This document shows, piece after piece, positions 22,640-34,100 of a stretch of 64,000 nt of DNA. The stretch covers positions 85,671-149,670 of the forward strand of contig QNGE01001704.1 of NCBI GenBank assembly GCA_008508345.1, read 5' to 3'. Within the stretch, counting starts at the first letter, position 1; every line of letters starts with the position of its first letter. The stretch is from Paragonimus westermani. Lineage: Eukaryota; Platyhelminthes; Trematoda; Plagiorchiida; Troglotrematidae. The notes under the pieces are model-generated. The model did no database searches, was not told the origin of the DNA, and worked only from the letters and a program-made list of their open reading frames with translations. The position numbers and the translations under genes were made by a program.

Positions 22640-25130
22640 AAGTTTGCTCCATTGATGGATGTGAACTGTGAAGCTGTAGAGATCCATTTGAACTGACAGT
22701 ATGTCCAGACCAGCAGTGACCACCTCACAACGATAAAAGGCCTTGTTTCCCCACTGACTACGTTAACGTTTAAAACCGGAGAAGTCGTGCCAACCACGGT
22801 TTACTAAAATCCACTAAATGTGCTTTGAAACTCGCGATTTTCAATCCCAAAACATCGATACAATGAAGACCGACTTATTACGGTGAATCTCCACAATAAA
22901 AACTCAACGCATCGGCTTTGAGGTCAAGTGCAATAATAACTCTCGAACTGACACAATGTCGGACTTTCTTCGAGCGTGGGATGATCATTCGTGAATGGTA
23001 AACGACGGGTTCGAACCTACAAAAAGACGTGTCAGGTATTACCACTATTGACAGTAGTAAGTGACATCGAGTTGCAAAGCTTACATCTCTGACGGAACCA
23101 ACAAACGATACGACAGTTTGATTGCAGGCCACTTTCGCGAGACTGACTGAGAAATCAATAAGGCGTGTGACTCATGTCATTCAAGTCACTTGGTGAAATG
23201 CAGTATCTTCACTCTGTAACCTGTATGCATCAATAGTGATACAAAAGCTTGTGAACAGATTACACATGCTTGAGCTCATTGGGTCCGTTCAACCTGCGAA
23301 ATTCGCCGTAATTCATTGTAAATGGACTGGATATAGCCTGCGTATGGTTGTCGCTGTCAACACGTTCTCTCTCTCCGCCTACAATCACTCGATTGTGGTT
23401 ATCAGCCACTTCGGCTGTAAGGTGTACAATTTTCTGAATTTCGTGACAGTCAATAATGTGAATCCAGAAAATGCCACTCAGGTGATCCATGGGGAGATGT
23501 GATCGCGTCGATGTGAGAATGTGGTGTAAGTTGTTGCACATATTTTCGAACAGCTTCATCCGAATTTCATGTGAAAGTATCAGCTATCTGAAGATTTGTC
23601 AGGTTAGAAATTGAACCCTATTCAATAGGACAAACCAACCTTGTCGATTTCTAGCTGCAATGTTTTCATACATCCTTCAAATAGGAAACAGATTTCGGGT
23701 CATAAATACTTGGTCACCCAATAGAAACCAATAACAATTTCACTGGCTTTTAATATCAATTAACGGTTTCATTCTGAATCGCCGTCATCCTGTCAAAAAA
23801 GCTAGTATTCTTTAAATTGTCTCAGTGATTAGATGAAGACTTTAAACGTTCAGACAGTGCTCATACATGGCAAGAAATGGAATAGCTTAAGTAAACTTTC
23901 GCTCCATCTAATCGCAATTTATTTCCATTCATCGGAGTTCTGCTCAAACTTCCGTCCATTCGTACCCTACATTTATGCGTCTACAGTTCGGCAACACATT
24001 ATGAAACGAACAGTGAAACAGGATGTGTTTATTTGGCCTCATATCCATCGAACTTAGCAACCAAACTATTTCGCATGCCACTGTCGCACTTAACCACACT
24101 CGGTAATCCGGGGGTGATTTTTCTGACACAGGCAAGCTTTTGCTGGTTAGATTTGGTTTGGCTAAATAAGATTTCTTTTCTCTTGTGTGGTTTTGTGTAC
24201 ATCGGACCAACAGAAACGCTTTCGTCTGTCTACCACACATACACACACATACACATCTTGGCGCGTGCGCTCGAGCTGTCATAAAGACCATGATCTTGTG
24301 TGATAAGCGCTTGATCTGGTTAGAAACTGATAAGACGATTAAAGAGAAACGAACAGAGTAACTGTTATGATTATTCATTTGCAAATGCACTCAAATCGCG
24401 TCTGTAGCGATGCTCCTGGAACGGTTGTGAAAGTTTGTACACATGCGAATACTTTTCAACACACACACACAATCACAAGTAATCAGTCGTGGCGATGAAA
24501 GGACGCATTCCTGTTCACATTTTTGATTACAATGGGTTGAGATAATTTGCCTAGTGAGTGTTACAACGGCTAAATCAGAATGAAAATAGGAGAGAAACGG
24601 TTGATTGGTTTTCAGGATTTCCCAAGACCGTCAAACGTGTGGGCTAACCCAACAAAGATTAAATTACAGGAGCTCAGCAACCAATATTATCCCTCCCCTC
24701 ACCAATTTCTTGCTGTGGTACCTCTTCCATTATGGCTAGTTTTTATAGACTGACAAATTTAGCTGGACAGGAATAGAACAGGCTGTGGTAATCAATGTAG
24801 TCTGATGTAGGTTTGATAGGGAACAACGGATGGCCTAACCTAACCCGACACCCGGTCCGGGAGTCAGTGAGAAACCGAAACACTGCTTATCGGCGAAGCA
24901 GTGGACCGATTATGTAAGTAAATACATACAAAAAAATACGACAACATATACTGCATAAAAGCACACTCAACTAACGACCGATCGTTTAAAATACGCCAAA
25001 CCTGTGCAAGCGTCCTAGAAGGTATCTCGGCTGATGTAGGTTGGCCTAAGAAAATTTCCGCAACATACCATACAGTGAAAAAAACTTGATCCGATACAGT
25101 TCTATTTGATGACTGTCTGACTCAACGGTC
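22640..25130. other. No recognised gene
   Basis: Long overlapping frames (for example minus 23260-23559 and minus 23944-24390, 148 codons) have no recognisable motif. The latter runs through an AC-rich stretch that produces Cys/Val-Cys runs and is probably chance. AC-rich patches lie near 24235-24260 and 24460-24470. Confidence 0.4.
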
Positions 25131-25139
25131 ACAGCCTAT

Positions 25140-25510
25140 TTTTAACACTGTATCAAAGCTTTGCGCCATCTTCGACCCAACATTCCATACAACTGCTTGA
25201 AAGTTTTTCGACGCGCTACAGAAGAAAATGTAACATACGCTGGTAGAGTAAACCGAGAGTGTGAACAATTTCAGTTAAAACAGATCTCGGACTCACAGTT
25301 CAAAGCTCTGATGTTTGTCGCCAGGTTGACATCTCCAGAGGGTGCCGATATACGAACGCGTCTTTCAGGGAAACTGGGTTTCTCCACAGAATTTCCACTG
25401 CAGTACATGCGCCAAGTGAGTTATAAACATGGATCACAAATGTTCCAGTTGACCTCTTGTCCCACTGACCGATTTACAAGACAATCGTCCACCATATGTT
25501 CGTTTTGATG
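25140..25510 (+). pseudogene. Gypsy gag fragment
   Basis: From about 25161 the open frame carries the signature capsid segment of CsRn1-like gag: YAGRVNRECEQF, then a stretch around FKALMF, then SPEGADIRTRLSGKL. Weak coding similarity continues a little further upstream in another frame (TVSKLCAIF), so at least one frameshift has occurred. The zinc knuckle expected downstream is not preserved in one frame. Confidence 0.85.
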
Positions 25511-25639
25511 TGCCTTTTTGTACGCAGTTGCCATTTTCCGCTTGTGGAATGTATAGACAGTGGCTATTATTCGATTTTACCCAACAATCACAAGGAAGCA
25601 CACTGCATGCAATCAACCCGAGACTCCCGAGTACGTCGC

Positions 25640-25960
25640 CAATCCAATGTTTTTTATAACGATTGATACTGTCCATCGATGGAAATGTATGACTCTTCAC
25701 ACTGAAAATCAAAAAGTTGCGTTGCAGAAAGATACTACGTCGGATATCACACTCATTTACCATCTAACATGGATTAACCACCGTAGAGACCAACAAACAG
25801 AGTAGCCAGGAACGTTAGTGGAGACCAGATTCCCCTTCTTAGTGAGCTAACGTGTACCTTCTGTTTTTGTGATAAATACGACTTCGGCGTTTGCTACATA
25901 ATTTCCAGCAGTCACCCGGATCTTTGGATCTGTGGAATGTACCGTTTAATTCCGTTTTTG
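25640..25960 (+). pseudogene. Gypsy aspartic protease fragment
   Basis: Around 25680-25770 the frame reads QKVALQKDTTSDITLI, matching the LDTASDITLI active-site region of CsRn1-type proteases with the catalytic Asp kept and DTA changed to DTT. A +1 frame continues with VARNVSGDQIPLLSEL and CYIISS, the usual follow-on region. A frameshift and stop separate the two halves. The SINE inserted just after this domain. Confidence 0.75.
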
Positions 25961-25977
25961 GTGTACAGAACACTATT

Positions 25978-26209
25978 TGATGATTCGGTCGTGCCTAATG
26001 TGAGGTCAATGGCGCAGTGGTTAACACGGTTGCCTCATGATTGGAATGTCCGGAGTTCAAATCCCGGCCGTGGCAAGGATATGCACTACTGACGAGCTCT
26101 AATGAGAGCGAAACTCGAGTCTAGTGCTTCTTTTCGAAAGAGGCTGGCTGGAAAGTCTATCTGAATGCGAACGCTGCGATCAAATGTGAGTGATGGTCAA
26201 CTTGAAAAA
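25978..26209 (+). mobile_element. Complete tRNA-derived SINE with hammerhead ribozyme
   Basis: The 232-bp insertion is framed by an 11-bp target duplication and ends in an A-rich tail (TTGAAAAA). The head contains an RNA polymerase III internal promoter: an A-box region TGGCGCAGTGG at 26010-26020 and a B-box-like GGAGTTCAAATCCC at 26052-26065, with spacing like a tRNA. Behind it lies a hammerhead ribozyme motif at 26083-26127, then a unique tail (CGAAAGAGGCTGGCTGG, then CTGAATGCGAACGC). Two more copies lie at 11388-11600 and 11765-11973, and fragments at 43440-43486 and about 5075-5360. The arrangement parallels the schistosome Sm-alpha repeats. The copies near 11.5 and 11.8 kb extend further 5', so this copy may be slightly shortened at its head. 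Confidence 0.9.
26083..26127 (+). ncRNA. Hammerhead ribozyme motif (type I, short helix III)
   Basis: The helix I strands GCACTA (26083-26088) and TAGTGC (26122-26127) pair perfectly. CTGACGA (26089-26095) is the conserved CUGANGA core. Helix II is GCTCT/AGAGC (26096-26100 with 26105-26109) closed by AATG. GAAA follows at 26110-26113. Helix III is minimal: A26113 pairs T26120 and C26114 pairs G26119, around TCGA. The cleavage triplet is GTC, with cleavage predicted after C26121. Every conserved core position is present. Self-cleavage activity is inferred, not shown. A short helix III is typical of hammerheads in retroelements, which often work as dimers. Confidence 0.85.
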
Positions 26210-26378
26210 AGAACACTATTCATTTGTCGACAGTTCGTGACGTGGCTGCAGTCTCCAACAAAATGTACAGTGATTTTGTGTAACAGCCACTACACAAGTT
26301 TCCCGACATTCTTTCATACAATTTCATCGAACCAGCAAGTAGACTAGTGTTTTACCCCAAACGGCTTTAGCCATGTTT

Positions 26379-26446
26379 GACGACGACGACGACAACAACA
26401 ACAACAACAACACAACAACAACAACAACAACACAACAACAACAACA
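26379..26446 (+). repeat. (GAC)n(AAC)n microsatellite
   Basis: A run of GAC triplets passes into interrupted AAC/CAA triplets. It interrupts the Gypsy pol frame between a PKR-like phrase and the VLEVELDCLE segment, so it expanded after the element died. Confidence 0.97.
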
Positions 26447-27420
26447 GTATTGGAGGTTGAATTAGACTGTCTAGAAACCGTAGAAGTGCTGACAATGATG
26501 AACTACTCCTCTTGGTTTGTCTCCGGTTGTAACAATGAGAGAAGTCAGCGGTTCCATTCGACTTTGTGGTGATTTCTCAACGGGTCTGAACAAGCCTTTG
26601 CCAGAAGACCCAATAATGGCGAACTGTTCTCTGTGATCGATTTCTGTAATGCATACCTCCAAGTTGAAGTGGAAGATAGTTGTAAACATCCACGAACAAT
26701 GGACATACATCGAGGAGTGTACCGCCACAACACAAGTCCATTCGGTATCAAGTGTGCACCAGCGATATCTCAGCAGATTATGAATACTGTGCTTAGTGGG
26801 TTTTCGTTCGCCATTTCTCAAATGGACGATATTGTAATTCCGTCACCAGAGGAGAGAAAGAACGCATTTACAAGTCTTTAACTGTATACGTGAATACGGA
26901 TTCATCTTGCAGAAACAACAATATTTGGGATCCATCGTCGATTGCAATAGTCATCGTCCAGACCCCACCAAAATTTCCGCAATTTACGACCTCTTTTCAA
27001 ATAATCGAGTATAGTCACAGTCATTTTTCGGTCCTGTGAGCTGCTATAAGAGTTTCGTGCCTAAGACGCATCAGCTAAAATCACCTTTAAACAATCTGTT
27101 ACGCAAGGATACCAAGTGGATTTGGTCTTGAGTGTGTCAATCTGCGTTTGGTGGCTTCAAGCGAATCTTGTCTTCTGACATACTATTGACACATTATGAC
27201 CCTAATCTCCATCTTATTGTGGCTGTTGACGGAGCTGTGATTTCAAACCAATTTCCTAACGGTCACCAAAAGGCAATCAGCCGTGCTTCACGAACACTGT
27301 TGCCTACTGAGAGAAAGCATGGTCAAATGGAGAAAGAAGGTTTGGTCAATTTTCGCCGAGAAAAATTCCCAAAAGATGTTGCGCGACCGCCAGTTTACAT
27401 TGTGCACGCATCATAGTTGC
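26447..27420 (+). pseudogene. Gypsy reverse transcriptase and RNase H relic
   Basis: The RT begins with VLEVELDCLE and NYSSW, continues through a GDFSTGLN motif, VIDFCNAYLQVEVED (the first catalytic Asp region is mutated: usual D, here C/N context), HRGVYRHN, then ISQMDDIVI, where the usual Y of YxDD is replaced by Q. Downstream come the connection segment (KISAIYDL), VSCYKSF, and RNase H with HLIVAVDGAVIS and ERKHGQMEKEG, which keep the expected Asp and Glu. At least two in-frame stops (near 27015 and 27130) and frameshifts break it. Confidence 0.9.
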
Positions 27421-27801
27421 TCCACCAAAGGGTATACCTGTTCACACGGCTAAGTGAGCTCAATGTTGGACAACATTACTCATCGATTACGGTTTTGTGC
27501 TTAAATACATTCAGACAGAGCGGTCTGGTCATACGGTCTCCCTTTCCAGACCGATTGCGCGTAAATCCACTAACCAGTCAAGTGAGGACGTGCTCATCTC
27601 CTCTGTCAAAGTTGACGCTGGTGTGAAATACATGGTTAAAGAGTCTGTCAGGAATTTGACTGCTAGTTCTACTACGATTTGGAAGCCATCCAATCAGACC
27701 CTGCATTGCAATCGATAGCACATTATTTACGTATGAACTAGCTTAAAGAGTTGTGCGTGAATTACAAACCATAATTTCAACGGCGTGATGCTCTAACGGT
27801 T

Positions 27802-28749
27802 ATGGACAAGTGTTTGGTGTTAGCGGATAACATAGTGACACCAAAAATCCTGAGAAATTGTGTTATACAAATGTTACCTTCTGTTCACCCCGAGATAACA
27901 CGTACGGAAGCTTTTGCACGTAGTTACGCATACTGGCCACCGATCGACTACGACATTGAGAGCACGTTCAAATCATGTGAACTGTGTGCACGTGATACAA
28001 AAGTAACTGTAAAGGTTGGGTTGCTCTCCTGGCCCGTGCCAGATGGTCCCTAGAAAGCAATTCATGCCGACTTTGCTAGTCCACTTAACTTCCACTACTT
28101 TCTCATCCTCGTAAGGGCCTTTTCTGAATGGCCGGAGATAGCTGTACTAGGCGCAGTTTCTACTACTATCACTCTTTCGCGTTCAGGTCACACATTTACT
28201 CAGTTCAACTTACCAGAAGTGCTTTTGACTGACAAAGGTATACAGTTCGCTTGAGCACAGTTTTCACAAGCTATAGACCATGTTCGCAGTCCTCCATATC
28301 ATCCTCAATCTAACGGACAAGTAGAACGTTTCGCTGATCCATTCAAAAGGGCTCTTCGTAAACTGGAGATGGAAGGAAGAACGTGTGGAAGTTTAGATAC
28401 ATTCTTGCGTACCTACCGTTCTACACCAGATGCAGCTATACCGAACGCAGTTTCATCAGCTAAGGCTTTCTCTGGGCAGCGAATGAGAACAGCACTCGAC
28501 GCCATGCTCCCTGTCAAGCAGGTGGGACAACGCAACATCAAGATGAAGAGGAAATTTAACCAGCATCATGGGGCCAAGACTCGAGAATTCCATCCAAGTG
28601 ACCCAGTATTTGTTCTAAAATTTCATGGTCATGGATGTGGCTGGGTACCGGGAACTGTGGCTGAGCGCCAAGGTCATTTGTTATATGAACTCACTGTCCA
28701 CAGCAAAAAAAGTGATTCATCGCGTACACTACCGATGACAGAACCCTAA
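27802..28749 (+). pseudogene. Gypsy integrase relic
   Basis: The zinc-binding segment (VHPEITRTEAFARSYAYWPP, then CELCA) keeps CxxC, but the first His of the H2C2 finger appears replaced by Pro. The core retains the catalytic triad context: HADFASPL (Asp), LLTDKGIQF (Asp) and GQVERF (Glu). The frame has stops just before the core (TAG at about 28051) and after the second Asp (TGA at about 28254). The C-terminal part (28369-28749) is open, with a PSDPVFVLKFHG and GWVPGTV chromodomain-less tail typical of the family. Confidence 0.9.
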
Positions 28750-28936
28750 TATCTGCGATAGATCGGAAGACACTAATGAATTACCTCTCGGTATCATGCT
28801 AGATACGTTTGAACTGCCATAAGCACGACTGGGCGTGACACGGAAGAAAACACGATATGCGGAAATCGCATCATCGAAACACGCCATTCACGACGAACTC
28901 TGGCTTCTAACAGACCGGACGAACAGTGCTCATCTT

Positions 28937-28948
28937 AACGGAGGAGAG
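28937..28948 (+). promoter_or_regulatory. Polypurine tract of the Gypsy element
   Basis: AACGGAGGAGAG lies immediately before the TG that opens the 3' LTR. It is one base different from the tract at 14862-14873. Confidence 0.75.
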
Positions 28949-29260
28949 TGTTGGGTAGGAATCGGACATATCGTCCTGTGCGTACACGCCCACGCAATCA
29001 CTTGACTTAACTCATGCCAGTTGAGTCATAGCAAACTAACCAATGACGTGTACAAGTGCTCACCGATTCATCAGTCATTTATTGATCGTTTGCTTTTGGT
29101 TATTCACCGCTTATATGCCTGTACCATCGAATTAGTCAATACACTGTACTTGGTTATTTACCAACTCGTATTCTCCTTACCCGAGCGACGTGATTTTACC
29201 AACAGCCATGTGGAAACAACGTTGAACAAACGCTTTGACTGGTCGATGCATTTTTAGAAT
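28949..29260 (+). repeat. 3' LTR (partial) of the Gypsy relic
   Basis: The LTR starts TGTTGGGTAGG right after the polypurine tract. The 3' border is uncertain, and no matching 5' LTR was recognised in the window. Its sequence differs from the LTR at 14874, so the two Gypsy copies belong to related but distinct subfamilies. Confidence 0.6.
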
Positions 29261-29281
29261 GTGCACTTGCGTAATTAGTAC

Positions 29282-29575
29282 ATGGTTACGCACCGAGAAG
29301 CGTCAGAATTACGCGGCCAGTCTCTTTCTGAGGAATACAAATACCGCCTGCAACATTGTGACACATTCCATTTAAATTTGAAACATACTTTTCCCGTCAA
29401 AAACTTGAATAAAGAAGACAGTGGGCTGATGTTGCATGATTTATGTCCGGACAAATTTCGTTGCATCTTCACGAGTGCATACTACAGACCATTTATAGAT
29501 CAGTATGAGAAAGCGAATAAGATACTACGGAAAGTCAACTGTCAGAGAGCACAATCATTGTCACTACCAAGGTAG
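29282..29575 (+). CDS. Unidentified 97-codon open frame
   Basis: An ATG-to-stop frame of 97 codons has balanced, protein-like composition (for example EEYKYRLQHCDTFHLN and SAYYRPFIDQYEKANK) and lies between the Gypsy LTR and the 3' end of the Penelope relic. I recognise no domain, and there is no clear splice or promoter context. It may be chance, or part of an unrecognised element. Confidence 0.2.
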   Translation: MVTHREASELRGQSLSEEYKYRLQHCDTFHLNLKHTFPVKNLNKEDSGLMLHDLCPDKFRCIFTSAYYRPFIDQYEKANKILRKVNCQRAQSLSLPR

Positions 29576-31130
29576 CGACAACTCTACAAACAGTTGTTTC
29601 TGAACACACAACACGGGTTTGAACTTTCGGATTGCAATCGCTTCAGCATAGCGCAGTGTTCGCATGTGTGACGTTGAGTAGATAACGCGAAATGCTGTTG
29701 TGGGATCACATTGGTGTTGTGTTATTAGAATATGATGCGCAACAGACGATGCAGGCTCCTTGGTTCTATGACCGACTGTGACGTCATGTGTTTGTGTGAT
29801 CTGTTCCCTGACCCACTTCGGGATATGTTCCATGACCCGGGTTCGCAACTGCTTATGTAGGATGCTCCGCATTTACATCGATATTCATAGGTAAGGTTGG
29901 GTTTGACTGACTAGGGTACCGGTTGTTTCACACAGGGTATCGGAATCCGGAATATTCTGGTCAGAATTACGGGGACAACCGCACTGTATATTCTCGCGAT
30001 AGAACTAACCAGACGACAGTGAATAAGTTGGCACACATCATTACCCTTAAAGGGAAGACGAAGAAATACCGGCTTTTTGGACACTGTGTCGGGTCGAATT
30101 CCTATGTCAGTGGGATGTTCAAATCTTGCAATAAACGGTTTAGAGTAACCGTTTAGCTGTAGAGTGGTCTCTTGAACAGTATCTTCAGTGCAAATACATC
30201 TGACCTGATCAAACAAAGTGCGCACCAAACTTTGTTTGTACGATCGAGGAACAAAGCTTTCAAGATTCAGGTACTGACCTGTCCAAGTTGAATCGAGCCG
30301 TCTGCATTCCTCCTGATGCTTATATCCAAAAATGGTAGGCTGTTTTGATTCTCGCCTTCCATAGTGAAATGTATGGTTGGGTACAAAGAATTCATCCAAT
30401 AAATTAAGCTCTGTGCTTGCGGTTGATTGTGTACGATGAGAAAAATATCATCGACGTATCGCCTGTATTGCTGCACTAAAGATAACTGTCACTCGTTGCT
30501 CAAGTTTTGCTACAAAAATGTCTGCCAGAATAAGGCCGAACGGGCTACCCATAGCTACCCGATCAATCTGTCTGTAGGCCGAGTCTTCGAAAACGAAGCT
30601 GACGTTTTTGGTACAGGGCGTCAATAGTTGTCCCAGTTCGCTTTCAGGTATTCCATCTACTAGATGGTGCACCCTCATATAAGAAAGCAGGAATTCGATA
30701 CACTATTGTAGGAGAACGTTCGTAACAGTGAGTCGACATCAAATGAGCATAAATATTTATTCCGAATATTCATTGTCTCAAGTAAACAAGCAAGTTTGAA
30801 GCTATTTTTCAGACAGAACTGAGCAATTAGGTCTCGAATGAGTTTCAGAAGTTTCGCGAGCCATTTAGCTACTTTGAATTGTGGCTAGTTAGACATAGGC
30901 AAAATTGGCCTGAGTGGAAACCCAGGTTTGTGAAGTTTCGCGAGTCCATACAGCTGTGGAACGTGGGTTCCAATTGACTTTAGAGATTTAAAGGTTGCTT
31001 CACTGATGAAGTTATCTTCAAGTTATACTTGCAGTTTTCTATTGATACTCTGCTCGACGTCTGCCGGGTTGTTTGGTCTTCTTTCCTTTTTGAATCTCAC
31101 GGACTCAATCAGAATAGGTTGCATCTTATT
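29564..31130 (-). mobile_element. Penelope-like element relic 1 (RT plus GIY-YIG)
   Basis: Reading leftward from about 31130, the minus strand shows the Penelope RT opening (VPQLYGLAKLHKPGFPLRPI, AKWLAKLLK, NKYLCSFDVDSLL), then AYRQIDRVAMGSPFG and LADIFVAKLE, then QQYRRYVDDIFLIV with an intact YVDD catalytic box, then LPFLDISIRRNADGS and TWTGQYLN. It ends with the endonuclease region: a CKCGASYI motif, RVMEHIPKW, and LRYAEAIAIRKFKP. Several stops and frameshifts (for example near 31040, 30890 and 30680) make it non-coding. Penelope elements use RT plus a GIY-YIG nuclease. Confidence 0.93.
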
Positions 31131-31139
31131 CTATTTAAG

Positions 31140-34100
31140 TGTTTCTAACCATCTACACTGTTCTGTGGACTTTACTTGGTCTTGGGTACATGGGAAAATA
31201 AATCTTCATCATCTTGCTTCACCATCTACCGTTCATCTGGCAGACGTCTGTCAGGTGAAATTCCAACGCCTAGTAAGCAATCTGGTTCCAAATCAAGAAG
31301 TGTATTTTTGGGTGTCCTGCCGTTTGTTCGATTTATCCTCGGTTTGTCAACTCGCCAAGGCTGTTCTACAACAACAAAAAATATATGGAGTCCACAGAAT
31401 GTGGATACAATTAAAAAAGCCGCCTAAGTTCCCGTTTATGGATCAACGCTAGTGAATGTGGTCATATATATTGTTATGAATTACCAAATCGGAAATGCCA
31501 ACATTCCAACTTTCGACAGAATATCTCAACGTGGCAGTGAGGTACGTACAAAAGCCCATGGGCAGCGGATCGTGGACAACACGTGTGATCGGACGGGCCA
31601 TCGCTCAGCGAGATCGGAACAACGGACGAGAAATGGCCGGCGAAAGAACCCCGAGAGAATGCGTCGGCCACACACAACCGGGGCAGAAGTGCACACGACG
31701 TCTGAGCGGAAACCGGGTATGTGTTGCGGTTCTGGATTCTGGTTTATGAACATCAGCGCGCGCGGGACATGGCACCCGGCGAGTTGGACAATGAAGATTA
31801 TGTTTCGCTGCAGTATGTGCCACCAGTATTATGACGATTATTAACTGGAGGAAAACAAGCGTAAGTTGTCCAAGCGCCATAATGACCTGGGAGACGGACG
31901 AACTAGGTCTGTCTGTGGATATTACAGGCGCGGAAAAGGGAGTGGTTACTCCATGAGTAACCTGCGGATAATTTCACCCTCGAAGTATTCGGCACAATAT
32001 GTGCCTTCATCCTATGCCTCACATGGATATAACTGCACTCGTCGATAAGATCACACGGATAACCGGGTTGTTCTAGCTAACTTGCTCAGAATAGTTGATT
32101 TTTTCACATTACTTCCCACGAATTTTATGGACCAAAACATTCAACAATATTCCGCGGAATTTCTTATACCCATTTTAATCAACGATGACATAAATGGCCG
32201 TAGCGAAATTGCGTGGATAGCTTATGCATGTTGAACGCTTGAAGGAGTTCACTACGATGTAGCCTGTCAGTTTTGTATTGCAGAAATAACAAGGTTTGTT
32301 TTATTCGATTGTTCACTTTCAGTATTCCTCAAATTAACAGATAAACTGAATTTTAGCATACTTTTCCAGCAAGAAGTTTCCAGAGACTTTTGATCATGTT
32401 GCGTGTTCTAAAGCGTTAATTCTACGGAGAATTTAGCATGTCCTTGGTGTGTAGATGTGATACTCGGAATTAGGGACTTCGAATAGCCTTAGGAATCGTA
32501 CGTGAATTGAAACCTCCCACGCAAGTAATAAGAAGACCTGGTACTGGTAGCAGTAAGCAATTGTTATTCATGAATTGAGACGCCGAATTTATGGATGCAC
32601 AACAGTATTAAAGAAATCACAACCTGTCATTGGCTGATCTCATTAGCACATGCAACATCATAAACTGTATGTTAATTGGTGGAATACGGAATTGGCGAAT
32701 AACGGAAGGCACAACACTGAGACCGTTCGTCCAATCCTTATGTTGTATCTTTAACGCGATATTTGGATTGGCCGTTTGCCAGATGTTCTGTTGCGTCGGG
32801 GTTTGGATAATCGGTGAATCAAGGTTTCCACAACAAGGCAGGCATTTCAATGTATTTTTTTGTTGGAAATGACAACTCCACTCACTATTGGTAGAGAAAC
32901 ACTCTACAACCTTGCAATGGAGGCTGTGGCACTTTAGTTCTAATCAGATAGCCAGTTCTCCTAAACCAGCTGCTGAAGAAGCATCCCAAGCTACGGCCAA
33001 CTTGCTTGTGGAAACCTCCTCGTCCAGTAGGAGATCACATCAATAGTAAATCTGAACAACCGGTTAGGTTAGCCTGAAATTCTTCATTCCTAACTATAGC
33101 TGAATAGTTCAAAAAGTTGAACGTTCAGTCCACTCTAAATAGAGCCAGATTCGCCGACGTTAACTTAACCCACGTCCTCAGTCTTTCTGCAACCGAACGA
33201 AGGAAGCTCATACAACGTCTACTGCAAAATTCTTGTGGAACTCTTCTTTAGCAGTTGTAGTTCTACCGGATTCCGATCAGACGCACACCTCTTTCGGATA
33301 AGATGCCCCTTTCTAACATTTTCACATGGTGTGACATCCAGTAAGTAGTGACGTGCGGCAGTTTTAAATTTGTGCAGGAACATATCTATCTGTCGCTTAT
33401 TCTCAGGTGCATTTATGAGCGTTTCAAAAGTTTCCTTTCTCCAGCTTTCTCAAGATGTTACAAAACAATATTTCGAGGGGAATAAACATGCAACTCTAAC
33501 TATCGCGTGAAGGTTACCAGCTTGTCCACACGACTAAGTTGATCAATTAGTCGTGTGATTAATTGAAAATGCCTGTCAATTATGGGGGATACAAAAGTAA
33601 AACATGTATAAGCTGTCTCTGCAAATTAATCGTCGTCATTTTTTTTATAGAATGGTGATTAAAACATGTGCAGATAACTCATAACGGAATGTTTTCAGAC
33701 AGTCTGATCAGTATCGATTTGGAGCAGGGTTACACGAAAAATAATTACTGTAGACCACACAGTAACGAAAGTAGCTGGAAAAAAATTGACTGTCCTATAA
33801 TTTTAACGCAGGGTGTATACAAACTTGTTGCCTGTCAATAAGACTAAGCGAAACAAACGTAGACATACAGGCTAGCATGAGTTGTTTGCCAATAAAAGTT
33901 GCCAACGTTTTCAGTCAGTTCCCAATGGATCATAGTAATTTTGAAGGAGATTTAATTCTAACATACACAGTTCGGAGACCCTTAGTCGTACAGGTCCAGA
34001 ACCCTACCTAGTATTAATGATAACGATCACAATAATTATAGTAGTAAATTTCAGTTTCAGAAAAGATAAAGTATGAACCTGTATGCTTCAGTTTAAAGTC

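Larger units (their letters stand above)
25967..26220. repeat. Target-site duplication flanking the SINE
   Basis: AGAACACTATT occurs at 25967-25977 and again at 26210-26220, immediately outside the SINE. This 11-bp direct repeat marks a LINE-mediated insertion into the Gypsy element and fixes both SINE ends. Confidence 0.9.
25140..28949 (+). mobile_element. Gypsy/Ty3 LTR retrotransposon relic (CsRn1-like)
   Basis: A plus-strand Gypsy copy contains, in order, gag, protease, reverse transcriptase, RNase H, integrase zinc finger, integrase core and pol C-terminus, then a polypurine tract and LTR. The domain order and the gag, protease and integrase wording match the fluke CsRn1-type lineage. 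Frames are broken by several stops and frameshifts, and no 5' LTR is recognisable upstream, so it is dead and 5'-truncated. It was later invaded by a SINE (25978-26209) and carries an expanded GAC/AAC microsatellite inside the RT region (26379-26446). Confidence 0.92.

Noticed and set aside
23944..24390. 148-codon minus-strand open frame
   Set aside because: It runs through an AC-rich repeat, giving Cys-Val runs, has no domain and no splice context; probably chance.
30427..30627. Plus-strand open frame over the Penelope RT
   Set aside because: Shadow of the minus-strand RT coding sequence.
31006..31452. 148-codon plus-strand open frame
   Set aside because: Its first part is the antisense of the Penelope relic; the rest has no recognisable motif.
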